A program made the translations under genes and the position numbers. Positions 53,104 through 61,864 of a DNA stretch of 64,000 nucleotides are shown here, one piece after another. Under the pieces are notes generated by a model that searched no databases, was not told the DNA's origin, and saw nothing but the letters and a program-made list of their open reading frames with translations. The stretch is from Coleofasciculus sp. FACHB-T130 (GTDB lineage: Bacteria > Cyanobacteriota > Cyanobacteriia > Cyanobacteriales > FACHB-T130): positions 248,001 through 312,000 of the forward strand of contig NZ_JACJOG010000053.1 of NCBI RefSeq assembly GCF_014695375.1. Reading direction: 5' to 3'. How positions within the stretch are numbered: position 1 is the first letter of the stretch; the number at the start of each line of letters is the position of its first letter.

Positions 53104-53178
53104 ACGAGATCCCCGACTTCTCCAAGAAGTCGGGGATCTGAACCGCTAGCATCTCACCACTCAAATAGGATTGCTATA
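53104..53178. repeat. 75-bp dispersed palindromic repeat, intact copy
   Basis: Contains a perfect 15-bp stem with a three-base loop (AGATCCCCGACTTCT / AGAAGTCGGGGATCT, 53107-53139), then a 39-base tail ending in ACTCAAATAGGATTGCTATA. A second, degraded copy is at 42706-42775. The palindrome is a known type of intergenic element in cyanobacteria. It lies in the 253-bp gap between two minus-strand genes. Confidence 0.8.
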
Positions 53179-53261
53179 GACAGTAAAACACTCTTCGTTC
53201 AACTAATCTCTTGCCTATCGCAAATCTAATTCTTAGGGTTGAAGATTCAAGATTGAAATTT

Positions 53262-54041
53262 TTACATAAATCTTGTGAGTTGCACGCGGTAGCGTTCCTT
53301 TTTAGTGACAGCAATTTCCCCAACCTCTAACCGTCCTTTGCCGCGAATCGCAATTAAGTCTCCAGACTTCAGAAGATGACTTGGCTGGGTGACTTCTTTC
53401 CAGTTCAATCGCACATCACCGCCGTCAATAAAATCAACCATTTTGCTGCGAGACATCCCAAAACCAGCGGAAGCGATCGCATCCAACCTCAAAGAAGCCT
53501 CAACCGTCGTCAATTCTTTCTTTTTCGGTTCCCGAATTTTTAACTCGCTTAACTCAATTTGCCGAGTTTTTACCGGGACAGAACGCACCTGATTGAGATG
53601 CATTCCCAAAAACTCCACCATTTCTGGAACAACAATCGCCTGCGCTCCTTGCTCTCCCAGCACAATTACATCGCCAGTCTTTTCTCGCACGATCCCACAC
53701 CCCAACATCGCGCCGAGGAAGTCTCGGTGGGTGGCTTGGTCAAACAAAAAATTCCCGGAAATATCGATAGCAGCAATAGAGACTTGGGACGAATCGAGGG
53801 GCAATTCTGCACGCGCGATCGCAATTCGCTGTCGTTCAGCTTGCGGATAACCTCCCCAAGCAAGCAGTTGGACTTCTGTTAACCGATTAAACGCTTGCTG
53901 GATTTCAGCTAGTTCTGGAGGAGACAGAAAATCCGTAAAGACTACTTCCCACGTTTTAATCGCTTGATCCGCTAGATCGATAACACGAGCTACAGTCTCT
54001 CGATTTTCGACTCCTTTGAGGAGTTCTTCCCTTGGCAACAT
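53262..54041 (-). CDS. S4-domain RNA-binding protein (photosystem II S4 domain family)
   Basis: A 259-residue protein related to YlmH and the cyanobacterial and plant photosystem II S4 domain proteins. Its N-terminal half has the RNA-binding-like region with FLGAMLGCGIVREKTGDVIV at about residue 126. The C-terminal S4 domain is at about residues 182-245 (LRLDAIASAGFGMSRSKMVD, GDLIAIRGKGRLEVGEI). It probably binds structured RNA during ribosome or photosystem assembly. The family assignment is by motif. The gene is upstream of the coiled-coil gene, separated by the palindromic repeat. Confidence 0.85.
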   Translation of the reverse strand: MLPREELLKGVENRETVARVIDLADQAIKTWEVVFTDFLSPPELAEIQQAFNRLTEVQLLAWGGYPQAERQRIAIARAELPLDSSQVSIAAIDISGNFLFDQATHRDFLGAMLGCGIVREKTGDVIVLGEQGAQAIVVPEMVEFLGMHLNQVRSVPVKTRQIELSELKIREPKKKELTTVEASLRLDAIASAGFGMSRSKMVDFIDGGDVRLNWKEVTQPSHLLKSGDLIAIRGKGRLEVGEIAVTKKERYRVQLTRFM

Positions 54042-54117
54042 ACAGCAGACGCTTTTGGAGGTGAAACTTTCTTGATTCTATCGTTGGGAGCGGAACCTGA
54101 CGGACAATGCGATGAGT

Positions 54118-54159
54118 GCGATCGCTTTCGCGGATGCTGCTTTTAGCGGCTCCTCGCGC
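54118..54159. repeat. HIP1-associated dispersed repeat, copy 3
   Basis: GCGATCGCTTTCGCG followed by GATGCTGCTTTTAGCGG and CTCCTCGCGC. Same orientation as the copy at 51797-51838. It lies in the short gap upstream of the S4 gene and downstream of the ion-channel-like gene. Confidence 0.7.
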
Positions 54160-54183
54160 TTGGTTAAACTGAATCATTCCCCT

Positions 54184-55197
54184 TTACCCAAACCGATTCC
54201 CGACCTCCTTCCACGACCACCCATCGTTTCTCACTAAGGCGAGGAGCAAACGCCGTCGTCTCGTCAAGTTGCTGACTTCTAATGCAAAGGCTTCATCGCT
54301 AACCGTGGGAATCCCGTTAGCACGTAACTCATCGAGAACTGCCAGGGGTGGCACGTCTGAGGCTGGCTTAATGTAAGCAGAAGTCAGGGTTTCTAGAAAG
54401 ACTGACAGGGTTTGCCGCACTGGGTATAGCGCCACCGCATCGGGTCGATGTTCCGGCTTAATTCCAGATTCGAGCAAGGTCAGCGCCTCGTCCAAGACAG
54501 CTATGTTAACTTCCGCCGCTGTCTCCCGCTTGGTGCTATGAAAGTAATGAAGTACCGGATAAGCGAAATGACTTTGCCCGTATAAGGCTAGCATGGGCGC
54601 GATCGCTACTAAGTGCTGAGACAGCATCCCAAAATCTTTGCCATTCCAAGCTTTAGTTACGATTTCAGTAGGAGTATAGCCAAGACAGGAAATGTAGGTT
54701 GCCAACTGTCGCTTCTGAGTCCCGGCTGACACCACAGAAAGCAGATAGGTAATCGATAGAGTAATCAGGAAAAACCCATTCGCTGCTGCTGCGGCTGTCG
54801 CCAGTTGCCAAATTTTTCCTTGGGGTTGGTAGTCTCCGAGACCGAGGGTAACTAACGTATAACCTGTAAAGTAAATTTTCTCCCAGATGTCAGCAGGCTG
54901 CTTTGTATCCGCAGAAACCAAAGAGCGATCGCTGGCGCTAAAAATTAAGACCCATCCTGCCCAAGTAGCCAAAATCCACAGCAGCGTAGAAATGCCAATG
55001 GTGCTGTAGCCTGCAACGGAAAGCATCTGATGAGAGGGAGAGGAGCGATGTCGATGGAGAAGCAATCTCCACAAGCAATTGGACAATCTAGATGTAATCG
55101 GCCCCCCACCGCCGCCGACGGCGATCGTTGTCCAAAGCACATCAACTACGATCGAGCCGACGAGCGCAACTCCCAAACAAGTTGGCAATATTTGCAT
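54184..55197 (-). CDS. Ion-channel-like membrane protein with an unusual selectivity filter
   Basis: A 337-residue protein with three to four hydrophobic segments (at about residues 5-30, 65-90, 110-150). The pore loop region reads GYTLVTLGLGDYQPQGKIW at about residue 112, like the TVGYGD filter of two-TM potassium channels but with GLGD instead of GYGD. A large soluble helical C-terminus follows (about residues 160-337), ending in a short helical segment (DGWSWKEVGNRFG). The channel idea rests on the filter-like loop only. Other membrane roles are possible. Confidence 0.65.
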   Translation of the reverse strand: MQILPTCLGVALVGSIVVDVLWTTIAVGGGGGPITSRLSNCLWRLLLHRHRSSPSHQMLSVAGYSTIGISTLLWILATWAGWVLIFSASDRSLVSADTKQPADIWEKIYFTGYTLVTLGLGDYQPQGKIWQLATAAAAANGFFLITLSITYLLSVVSAGTQKRQLATYISCLGYTPTEIVTKAWNGKDFGMLSQHLVAIAPMLALYGQSHFAYPVLHYFHSTKRETAAEVNIAVLDEALTLLESGIKPEHRPDAVALYPVRQTLSVFLETLTSAYIKPASDVPPLAVLDELRANGIPTVSDEAFALEVSNLTRRRRLLLALVRNDGWSWKEVGNRFG

Positions 55198-55321
55198 CTA
55201 AACCCCCTTCCAGTGACTTGCGCTCAGGCTGGTAGTTAAAGTAACAATGTTGTGTTTGTTACTTCCTCTGCCCGTGGATGGAAGACCCAGCCAGCTCGAA
55301 AGGTTGGAAGGTGCTTATTTT

Positions 55322-55837
55322 CTAGACTCCCTCTGAGTCAACGTAGCCTTGGATATTTTCGGGTTCAAACTGACGGAGAATCCGAGTCGCTTGGCGGATG
55401 ATCGTTTCGGAAGCTTTGACGACAATCAGATACTTACCGGCATTGAGGCGGTTGCGGTAAGGCAAGGCATCACCACTTCCCAGCGCCAAGCCTACTCCTC
55501 CCCCCACAAACACGCTACCCATCGCACCGGAGGCGGCACCTAAAAGTCCAGCAATCAGGTAATTGCCGATTGGACCCGCCCAGGCAAAGGTGTCTAAACC
55601 CGTGGTGATATTGAAAGCTATTCCAGCGAAAAATCCAAAGGGGATGAGCCAATAAGCCATCAGCTTTGATTGCTTTTTAGCTTGCTCGTTGGGGTCAATT
55701 AAGCCAAATTCATCCGCGCTTTTGTATCCTCTGCCTAGGATACTGACTTTATTCATCGGTAAGCCTTCTTTCTCTAAAGCGGAATAGGCGGCTTCTGCCT
55801 GGATGCGGTCTGCCAGTACGGCAACGAGATAATTCAT
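55322..55837 (-). CDS. General stress-type membrane protein
   Basis: A 171-residue protein. Residues 1-60 form a ferredoxin-like start (MNYLVAVLADRIQAEAAYSA and then LEKEGLPMNKVSILGRGY). Two Gly/Ala-rich hydrophobic helices (about residues 68-85 and 93-123) follow, and the C-terminus (AGKYLIVVKASETIIRQATR) completes the domain. This resembles general stress proteins of the YsnF/heat-induced group with a Gly-rich membrane hairpin, but family placement is not certain. It is close to the ion-channel-like gene. Confidence 0.65.
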   Translation of the reverse strand: MNYLVAVLADRIQAEAAYSALEKEGLPMNKVSILGRGYKSADEFGLIDPNEQAKKQSKLMAYWLIPFGFFAGIAFNITTGLDTFAWAGPIGNYLIAGLLGAASGAMGSVFVGGGVGLALGSGDALPYRNRLNAGKYLIVVKASETIIRQATRILRQFEPENIQGYVDSEGV

Positions 55838-56333
55838 GGTGATTCGTAAAATGCTGAGATAGCCTTAGTTAAAGCCTAGCAGTGCAAGGGACAGCAAATC
55901 TTCTACCGTAATTAGGATGCACTTGCGCGAGAAGTCGCTAGGAGGGGTATATGCGAAAGCGATCGCATTTGTGCGATGGGTAGCTGATATCTTTGGCTGT
56001 GTTTTGTTTCCTTCCGCCATCGGCAAGAAGCACTTCGCCCACGCGAATGAAAGTTAAAAACTTTCAGCCAACCAGCCGTACAAAGACACCTGATACAGTT
56101 AAAATGACCTTCTGCCTGTATTGTTCGTGGTGGAGAGTGATTAGACGCGATGTCTAAGCCAGCTCCCATCAGGCAAGCTTGCTCCCAAGGTTTTACCGGC
56201 ACGCGATCGCGTAACGCAAGGGAGCTATCCTGGCGAAGTGGATGCAACGCAACGCGCGACTTGCGGTTTTGACCTTTTAGGGGTCGTGCGTGCGTGTCGT
56301 AATGGAATTTTTATTTAGACTCACCTGCCCATC
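55838..56333. other. Gene-free region upstream of serA
   Basis: About 500 bp. A minus-strand 111-codon frame is present but is not protein-like overall. The GC-rich half, with HIP1 sites near 55967 and 56207, looks like old repeat or mobile-element debris (see rejected list). The serA promoter must lie near 56290-56330. Confidence 0.35.
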
Positions 56334-57914
56334 ATGTCCAAGGTTCTTGTTTCCGATCCCATAGACCAAGTTGGAATAGATATCCTCTCCCAAGTTGCCC
56401 AAGTTGACATTAAAACAGGTCTTTCTCCAGAAGAACTGGTGCGAATTATGCCAGAGTATGACGCTCTGATGATTCGTTCTGGAACCCATGTCACCAAAGA
56501 AATTATCGAAGCGGGCACCCAGCTAAAAATTATTGGTCGTGCTGGAGTTGGGGTCGATAATGTCGATGTTCCAGCCGCCACCCGACAAGGAATTGTCGTC
56601 GTCAATTCCCCCGAAGGTAACACCATTGCAGCGGCAGAACACGCTTTGGCAATGATGCTATCGCTCTCCCGTTATATCCCCGAAGCCAATCAGTCGGTGA
56701 AAGGCAGTCAGTGGGATCGCAAGAGTTTTATCGGGGCAGAAGTTTACAAGAAAACCCTGGGAGTTGTCGGTTTAGGGAAAATTGGTTCCCATGTCGCCAG
56801 CGTTGCGAAAGCGATGGGGATGAAACTGCTAGCTTACGATCCCTTCATCTCGGTAGAACGGGCAGATGAACTGGGTTGTCGTCTAGTCGATCTGGATATG
56901 CTGTTTCAGGAATCCGATTACATTACCCTGCACATCCCTAAAACTCCAGAAACGACTCATCTGATTAACGCCGAGGCGATCGCTAAAATGAAACCCACGA
57001 CTCGGATTATCAATTGCGCCCGTGGTGGCATTATTGATGAGGCGGCCTTGGCAGAGGCGTTAAAAACTGGCAAAATTGCCGGGGCCGCCTTGGATGTTTT
57101 TGAGACAGAACCGCTTGGCGAGTCGGAGTTGCGATCGCTGGGGAAAAATCTTATCCTCACTCCCCACCTGGGAGCCTCTACAGCAGAAGCGCAGGTAAAT
57201 GTTGCCATCGATGTTGCCGAGCAGATTCGGGACGTTCTGCTGGGCCTACCAGCGCGTTCAGCCGTGAATATTCCTGGGTTGCGGCCTGACGTATTGGAAA
57301 AACTCAGACCTTATCTCCTATTGGCGGAAACTTTGGGTCATCTAGTTGGGCAACTGGCTGGAGGACGGATTGAGTTGTTGAATATCAGCTTGCAAGGAGA
57401 ATTGGCAACTAATCAAAGTCAGCCTCTCATCGTGGCAGCGCTGAAAGGGCTGCTCTCTCAAGCGTTGAGAGAGCGAGTGAACTACGTGAATGCCAGTATT
57501 GAGGCAAAGGAGCGGGGAATTCGCGTGATTGAAACGCGGGATGCCTCGATTCGAGATTATTCGGGTTCGCTGCAACTGTCGGCAAAGGGTTCCCTAGGAG
57601 AACACTCGGTCACTGGTGCTTTATTGGGCGATAACGAAATTCGGATCACTAGCATTGATGATTTTCCCATCAACGTCCCCCCCACTTCTAATATGCTGTT
57701 TACGCTGCACCGCGATATGCCAGGAATTATCGGGAATATTGGTTCCCTATTGGGCAGCTTTAATGTCAATATTGCCAGTATGCAGGTAGGTCGTAAAATC
57801 GTGCGCGGCGATGCAGTAATGGTGTTAAGCCTGGACGATCCCCTACCAGAGGGAATTTTGGCGGAAATTCTCAAGATTCCCGGCATTCGAGATGCCTATA
57901 CGGTAACTTTATAA
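56334..57914 (+). CDS. serA: D-3-phosphoglycerate dehydrogenase
   Basis: First enzyme of the phosphorylated serine pathway, 526 residues. The NAD-binding domain shows [17 protein letters not shown] at about residue 142 and the D-isomer dehydrogenase signature continues to [16 protein letters not shown]. The catalytic His is in LTPHLGAST at about residue 281. A long-form intervening domain follows, with a C-terminal ACT domain (about 450-526, [19 protein letters not shown]) that senses serine in many long-form enzymes. The start is the ATG at 56334. Downstream is repeat-rich DNA and prmA. Confidence 0.95.
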   Translation: MSKVLVSDPIDQVGIDILSQVAQVDIKTGLSPEELVRIMPEYDALMIRSGTHVTKEIIEAGTQLKIIGRAGVGVDNVDVPAATRQGIVVVNSPEGNTIAAAEHALAMMLSLSRYIPEANQSVKGSQWDRKSFIGAEVYKKTLGVVGLGKIGSHVASVAKAMGMKLLAYDPFISVERADELGCRLVDLDMLFQESDYITLHIPKTPETTHLINAEAIAKMKPTTRIINCARGGIIDEAALAEALKTGKIAGAALDVFETEPLGESELRSLGKNLILTPHLGASTAEAQVNVAIDVAEQIRDVLLGLPARSAVNIPGLRPDVLEKLRPYLLLAETLGHLVGQLAGGRIELLNISLQGELATNQSQPLIVAALKGLLSQALRERVNYVNASIEAKERGIRVIETRDASIRDYSGSLQLSAKGSLGEHSVTGALLGDNEIRITSIDDFPINVPPTSNMLFTLHRDMPGIIGNIGSLLGSFNVNIASMQVGRKIVRGDAVMVLSLDDPLPEGILAEILKIPGIRDAYTVTL

Positions 57915-57930
57915 GTGCTGATGGCTGTGG

Positions 57931-57969
57931 ATGTAGGACTGAGGATGTAGGACTGAGGACTGAGGATGA
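57931..57969. repeat. GGACTGA-type short tandem repeat array
   Basis: Several units of the heptamer TGAGGAC / GGACTGAGGAT occur between serA and prmA. The complementary units follow at 58051-58147 in the opposite sense, so the two arrays could pair in a long imperfect stem. This is the cyanobacterial STRR type. Confidence 0.8.
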
Positions 57970-58050
57970 AGAAAAGAGGTACACAAAGAGTAAATTCTTT
58001 TTAGTTTCTCTTTACTCTATATTGCTAAGTTCTAGGTTCTAACCTTCCTT

Positions 58051-58147
58051 AGTCCTCAGCCAGTGCTTCGCACCACTGGGCTAACAGTCCTCAGCCCTCA
58101 GTCCTCAGCCCTCATACCTCAGTCCTTAGTCCTCAGCCCTCAGCCCT
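58051..58147. repeat. TCCTCAG-type short repeat array with embedded palindrome, left copy
   Basis: Ten or more units of CTCAGTC/CTCAGCC type surround a palindrome-like core CAGTGCTTCGCACCACTG at 58061-58078. The composite element in inverted orientation recurs at 59121-59158, on the other side of prmA. It ends six bases before the prmA start. Confidence 0.8.
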
Positions 58148-58152
58148 GATGT

Positions 58153-59043
58153 ATGGCAAACACCTGGTGGGAAATTCAAGTTCTCTGCGACCCAGCCTTA
58201 GAAGATTTAATTTTCTGGCGGCTGGAAAAATTTGGCTGTCGCGGTACATCCATTGAGGTTAAAGGACACTCACGCCTAGTGTGTGGTTATTTATCCGCAC
58301 TCCAAGCGCAGTTATTAGATTTGGCGGCGCTGTCTCTGTGGCTGCGTCAAGATGCGCTGAATGTGGGAATGCCGATGCCGGTGATGGATTGGCATTTAAT
58401 TGATGAGGAGGATTGGGCGAGTAGCTGGAAGCAATACTGGCAACCGCAAGAAGTTGGCGATCGCTTATTAATCTACCCTGCCTGGTTGCCCCCTCCAGAG
58501 CAGACGGAACGGATTACCCTGCGCCTCGATCCCGGAGCCGCTTTTGGCACCGGCACCCATCAAACGACTCAGCTGTGTCTGGAAGCGTTGGAGATGCGAT
58601 TGGGTTTGGGCACTCCCGATATCGTTGTGGCAGATATTGGTTGTGGTTCTGGCATTCTCTCAATTGCCGCGATGCTGTTAGGTGCGGAAAGAGTTTATGC
58701 CGCAGATCTTGATCCGATGGCGGTGCGAGCCACTCACAGCAACCGAGAACTCAACAAAATTAGCCCCGAGCGGTTGATTGTGGAGCAAGGCAGTATCGAC
58801 CGCTTAATGCAATTGTTACATGAGCCGGTCGATGGCATTCTTTGCAATATTCTGGCGGAGGTGATTATCGACTTGATCCCGCAGATGACAGAGATGGCTA
58901 AACCCAGCACTTGGGGGATTATTAGCGGCGTTTTGCTAGAACAAGCGAAACCCATTGCCGATACTTTAGAGCAACACGATTGGATTGTTGCCACCCTCTG
59001 GCGGCGTCAAGAGTGGTGCTGCTTTAATATTCGACGCTCATAA
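58153..59043 (+). CDS. prmA: Ribosomal protein L11 methyltransferase
   Basis: Trimethylates ribosomal protein L11 in the cytosol using SAM, 296 residues. The N-terminal domain carries [16 protein letters not shown] at about residue 84. The SAM-binding region is [20 protein letters not shown] at about 158, preceded by [19 protein letters not shown] at about 129. The NILAEVI motif ([10 protein letters not shown] at about residue 235) is the substrate-recognition site of PrmA. The ATG follows the repeat array, with no ribosome site. The gene is enclosed by inverted copies of the composite repeat. Confidence 0.94.
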   Translation: MANTWWEIQVLCDPALEDLIFWRLEKFGCRGTSIEVKGHSRLVCGYLSALQAQLLDLAALSLWLRQDALNVGMPMPVMDWHLIDEEDWASSWKQYWQPQEVGDRLLIYPAWLPPPEQTERITLRLDPGAAFGTGTHQTTQLCLEALEMRLGLGTPDIVVADIGCGSGILSIAAMLLGAERVYAADLDPMAVRATHSNRELNKISPERLIVEQGSIDRLMQLLHEPVDGILCNILAEVIIDLIPQMTEMAKPSTWGIISGVLLEQAKPIADTLEQHDWIVATLWRRQEWCCFNIRRS

Positions 59044-59046
59044 ATT

Positions 59047-59129
59047 AGGACTGAGTGCTGAGGACTGAGGACTGAGGGAGGAGAGAGGACTGAGTGCTGA
59101 GGACTGAGGACTGAGGTTTGAGGACTGTT
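59047..59129. repeat. GGACTGAG-type short repeat array after prmA
   Basis: Runs of GGACTGAG/GTGCTGA start four bases past the prmA stop and continue into the composite core (59121-59158). A second, complementary-sense array lies at 59231-59302. Confidence 0.8.
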
Positions 59130-59158
59130 AGCAAAGCAGTGCGAAGCACGGGCTGAGT
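59121..59158. repeat. Composite repeat core, right inverted copy
   Basis: CTGTTAGC ... CAGTGCGAAGCACGGGCTGAG on the plus strand, the inverse of 58054-58090. Together with the flanking heptamers it extends the inverted pair across roughly 60 bp on each side of prmA. Confidence 0.75.
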
Positions 59159-59230
59159 AAGGTATGAAAGGTCTTAAATCAGACGTACCAATTAACTACC
59201 GATCGCTTTTTATAGCTTTTTACTGAGATT

Positions 59231-59302
59231 TTAGCCCTCAGTTCTCAGTCCTCAGTCCTCAGTTCTCAATCTTCAGTCCTCAATCCTCAGCCCTCAATCT
59301 TC
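59231..59302. repeat. TCCTCAG-type short repeat array overlapping the cobA 3' end
   Basis: About ten units of CTCAGTC/CTCAATC type. The last units encode the final residues and stop codon of cobA (stop at 59287-59289), so the repeat array invaded or defines the gene end. It is complementary to the array at 59047-59129. Confidence 0.8.
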
Positions 59303-60099
59303 AAGCTGAGTGGACGACATCCTGACAGAATTTGGTGCATATTCACGACAGCACCAATAATGGCGATCGCGGGTGCTGTAAATCCAGTCGCCTCGACTTG
59401 CGCCACAATCGTATCCAAGGTGCCGATCAGTTCTTCTTGTTCCGGTCGAGTTCCCCAGCGCACCAACGCTACTGGCGTCTCTGGGCTTAAGCCTGCTGTC
59501 TGAAGTTGTTCCGTAATGTAAGGTAAGTTGTGAACGCCCATGTAGATGACAATGGTTTCAGAACCGTGGGCGATCGCTTGCCAGTTCACCGTGGGTCGAT
59601 ACTTCCCGACAGATTCGTGTCCAGTAACAAATGTCACCGAGGAGCTATAAGCGCGGTGAGTTAAAGGAATTCCCGCATAAGCGGGTGCGGCAATCCCAGA
59701 TGTCACTCCCGGTACTACTTCCACCGGCACTCCCGCATTTACCAAGTCTTCCATCTCTTCGCCGCCCCGACCAAACACAAAGGGATCGCCACCTTTGAGG
59801 CGCACCACGATTGCCGCAGTTTGGGCTTTTTCAATTAACAGTTGAGTCGTCTCTTCCTGCAACAGGGAATGACGCCCCATCCGCTTTCCAGCGTCAATTT
59901 TTTCGGCTTGGGGATTAATCATTGCCAAAATTTGGGGACTCACCAGAGCGTCGTAAACTACGACATCGGCACACTCCAACAGCCCTTTTCCTTTGAGGGT
60001 TAATAAACCAGGATCTCCTGGCCCTGCACCCACTAGATATACTTTACCCAAACACGTTCTCCTGTTTACCTGTGTGTTCTCTGGCAGTGTGAGGTTCAT
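59287..60099 (-). CDS. cobA: Uroporphyrinogen-III C-methyltransferase
   Basis: SAM-dependent enzyme that makes precorrin-2 for siroheme (270 residues). Typical motifs: [20 protein letters not shown] at about residue 19, [20 protein letters not shown] at about 92, and [15 protein letters not shown] at about 130. I chose the ATG at 60099, which overlaps the sirB stop (ATGA), over a TTG at 60117. Coupling to sirB and the absence of a fused uroporphyrinogen synthase suggest a siroheme role for nitrite or sulfite reductases. The C-terminal residues come from a repeat array. Confidence 0.93.
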   Translation of the reverse strand: MNLTLPENTQVNRRTCLGKVYLVGAGPGDPGLLTLKGKGLLECADVVVYDALVSPQILAMINPQAEKIDAGKRMGRHSLLQEETTQLLIEKAQTAAIVVRLKGGDPFVFGRGGEEMEDLVNAGVPVEVVPGVTSGIAAPAYAGIPLTHRAYSSSVTFVTGHESVGKYRPTVNWQAIAHGSETIVIYMGVHNLPYITEQLQTAGLSPETPVALVRWGTRPEQEELIGTLDTIVAQVEATGFTAPAIAIIGAVVNMHQILSGCRPLSLKIEG

Positions 60100-61022
60100 T
60101 GACTTCTCAAATCCCAAATTAAATCCGCTAATTCTGCGCTAGCGCCGATTGGTTCAGCCATCTGGAGTTTTGCCGATGGAAACTGCTGGGATAATCGCTC
60201 AACTGTTCGAGCGATCGCATCCGTAATTCCCCCAGCAAATAGAAAATAAGGCAGGATGGCGATTTTTTCCTTCCCCGCCTCAACCAACGCTTTCACCCTG
60301 TCCTCTAGGCTGGGTGGCACCGACCAGTAAGCAGGCACCGCGTCCAAAGTCCGTGCAATTGTCTCTACTGACTGATTTCCCCCAGCACGGCGGCTTCCGT
60401 GAGCTAGGAGAATCCGAGCGTCTGCTGTTATCGAAGCGAATTGACTGGCTAACAGACGACTCAAGCCAAGGTGAGTGCCTAAGTGAGGACGAATGTCAAG
60501 TTTGAATTTAGAGCCAAACGCTACTTGAGCGATCGCAACTTCCTCTGGGATATCCTCCATGACGTGAACTCCCGGCAGGAGAAAAAGCGGCATCACCTGA
60601 ATGCAGGGGCTCTCAGATTGGTACTCAGATGCAACAGCGCGATTCTGCTTCGCAGACGCTACGCGAACGCCAAATTGCCGAATTTGCTCGTGCAACGGCT
60701 GGGTTGCCAATTCTAGCACTGCTGTACCCACCAGTGGTTCTTGTAAAGACGTAAAATTTCGCGTCTCTAGCATGGGCGATGCACCTAAGCGGCGAACGGG
60801 TTGAGATGCCTGCACCCAGGCTATCTCTGACCTTTGTGCCTTCTCGTAGATCAGGGCTGCCAGCTGTTCTACAGCGGCTTGAGGGCGAGGGTCGCGGCTT
60901 CCGTGAGAGACCAGTAGATAGGCAGATGACTTGGGCAAGTGTGTAACTACAGGCTTTTGAGCAGTTTCTTTATTCAATTTGATATCGTTTCCAGCAACAA
61001 TTTCTGTATCAATCGTTTCCAA
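60096..61022 (-). CDS. sirB: Two-domain sirohydrochlorin ferrochelatase (CbiX/SirB)
   Basis: Inserts Fe2+ into sirohydrochlorin to complete siroheme, 308 residues. Two CbiX-like halves are visible: LLVSHGSRDPRPQAAVEQLA near residue 37 with VMPLFLLPGVHVMEDI, and ILLAHGSRRAGGNQSVETIA near residue 207 with ILPYFLFAGGITDAI. Each half carries a HGSR motif and a metal-site His region. The probable start is TTG at 61022 after a GGGAG site; the first 30 residues are not conserved. It overlaps cobA by four bases, so the two form an operon. The middle region (about residues 80-120) encodes a HIP1-like repeat (ASAKQNRAVAS). Confidence 0.87.
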   Translation of the reverse strand: METIDTEIVAGNDIKLNKETAQKPVVTHLPKSSAYLLVSHGSRDPRPQAAVEQLAALIYEKAQRSEIAWVQASQPVRRLGASPMLETRNFTSLQEPLVGTAVLELATQPLHEQIRQFGVRVASAKQNRAVASEYQSESPCIQVMPLFLLPGVHVMEDIPEEVAIAQVAFGSKFKLDIRPHLGTHLGLSRLLASQFASITADARILLAHGSRRAGGNQSVETIARTLDAVPAYWSVPPSLEDRVKALVEAGKEKIAILPYFLFAGGITDAIARTVERLSQQFPSAKLQMAEPIGASAELADLIWDLRSQ

Positions 61023-61108
61023 TTGACAATTTCTCCCGGTGGTTTACCCATTTGGGCACCGCTAAGGCTTAGAGGATTTCTAATATTATTAATAACTTAT
61101 TCATAAAA

Positions 61109-61144
61109 ATAGAGCCACTGGGCTACACCTCCCCGTGACTCTAT
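61109..61144. terminator. Terminator hairpin after Mn-catalase
   Basis: Arms ATAGAGCCAC (61109-61118) and GTGACTCTAT (61135-61144) pair over ten bases with one mismatch, with a 16-base loop. It lies 30 bp downstream of the stop of the minus-strand catalase gene and is followed on that strand by TTTTATG; on the plus strand it is followed by CTTTTTT. Probably bidirectional. Confidence 0.75.
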
Positions 61145-61174
61145 CTTTTTTAATTGAGTTCTACTGCTGACGAT

Positions 61175-61864
61175 TTACTGTTTAACTTCAGCAGATGGAT
61201 CGGCGACATACTGAAAATCCGGTTCCGAGTTCCAAGGCCCGCGCTCATCTTTACCATTCGTAGACAAGTTGAAGTAAAGATTGACCGTTTCATCCGGCTG
61301 GATATTGCCAAAGAAAGGATCTGTTAATTTGCCCAACGAAGAAAGTGCATTCATGAACATCTTCGTATGAGAAATTTCGCGAGTCAGCAAATGTACCAAG
61401 GTGTCTTTTGTACCTTGATCCGGAGCCATTTTGATCAGCTCCTCATAGGTTTGACGTGCCCCAGCCTCAGCGGCGATGTCTGCCCGCAGATCGCGCACAA
61501 CATCCCCACCTTCATTGATATAGTTCGCTGTCCAAGCGCTTCCCTGACTATCTAAAAAGTGTGGTCCCATGCCGCGTACAGCAAAGAGCGTACTCCGGTA
61601 CGCTTCTGTTTGATCGACATTCTTGGTATGTGATTCAATCAGTTTGCCAACCATTTCTAAGTGGCTAAACTCTTCGATTGCAATATCTTGGAGCATATCC
61701 CGAATACCAGGATTTTCGCAATGAAATGACTGCACCCAATACTGTAAAGCGGCTGTTAATTCACCCGTTGCTCCCCCAAACTGCTCTAGCAGTAGCTGGG
61801 CATAACGTGGATTCGGCTCTGTGATATTAACAGTATGAATGGGTTCTTTTTTATGGAAAAACAT
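61175..61864 (-). CDS. Manganese (non-heme) catalase
   Basis: Dinuclear Mn catalase that degrades hydrogen peroxide, 229 residues from the ATG at 61864 with an AGAGGAAAGGA ribosome site. The ferritin-like four-helix bundle has the expected Glu and ExxH ligands: GGATGELTAALQYW at about residue 30, IAIEEFSHLEM at about 65, AEAGARQTYEEL and LTREISHTKMFMNAL at about 150. It is shorter than the 260-300 residues of typical family members and lacks part of the C-terminal lid. An upstream frame beginning at 61957 would add 31 unlikely residues. Oxidative-stress protection is expected in a photosynthetic cell. Confidence 0.9.
   Translation of the reverse strand: MFFHKKEPIHTVNITEPNPRYAQLLLEQFGGATGELTAALQYWVQSFHCENPGIRDMLQDIAIEEFSHLEMVGKLIESHTKNVDQTEAYRSTLFAVRGMGPHFLDSQGSAWTANYINEGGDVVRDLRADIAAEAGARQTYEELIKMAPDQGTKDTLVHLLTREISHTKMFMNALSSLGKLTDPFFGNIQPDETVNLYFNLSTNGKDERGPWNSEPDFQYVADPSAEVKQ

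Noticed and set aside
55912-56247. 111-codon minus-strand frame upstream of serA
   Set aside because: Contains protein-like scraps (KPWEQACLMGAG, GWLKVFNFHSRG) but I cannot place them in a family. Kept only as possible debris.
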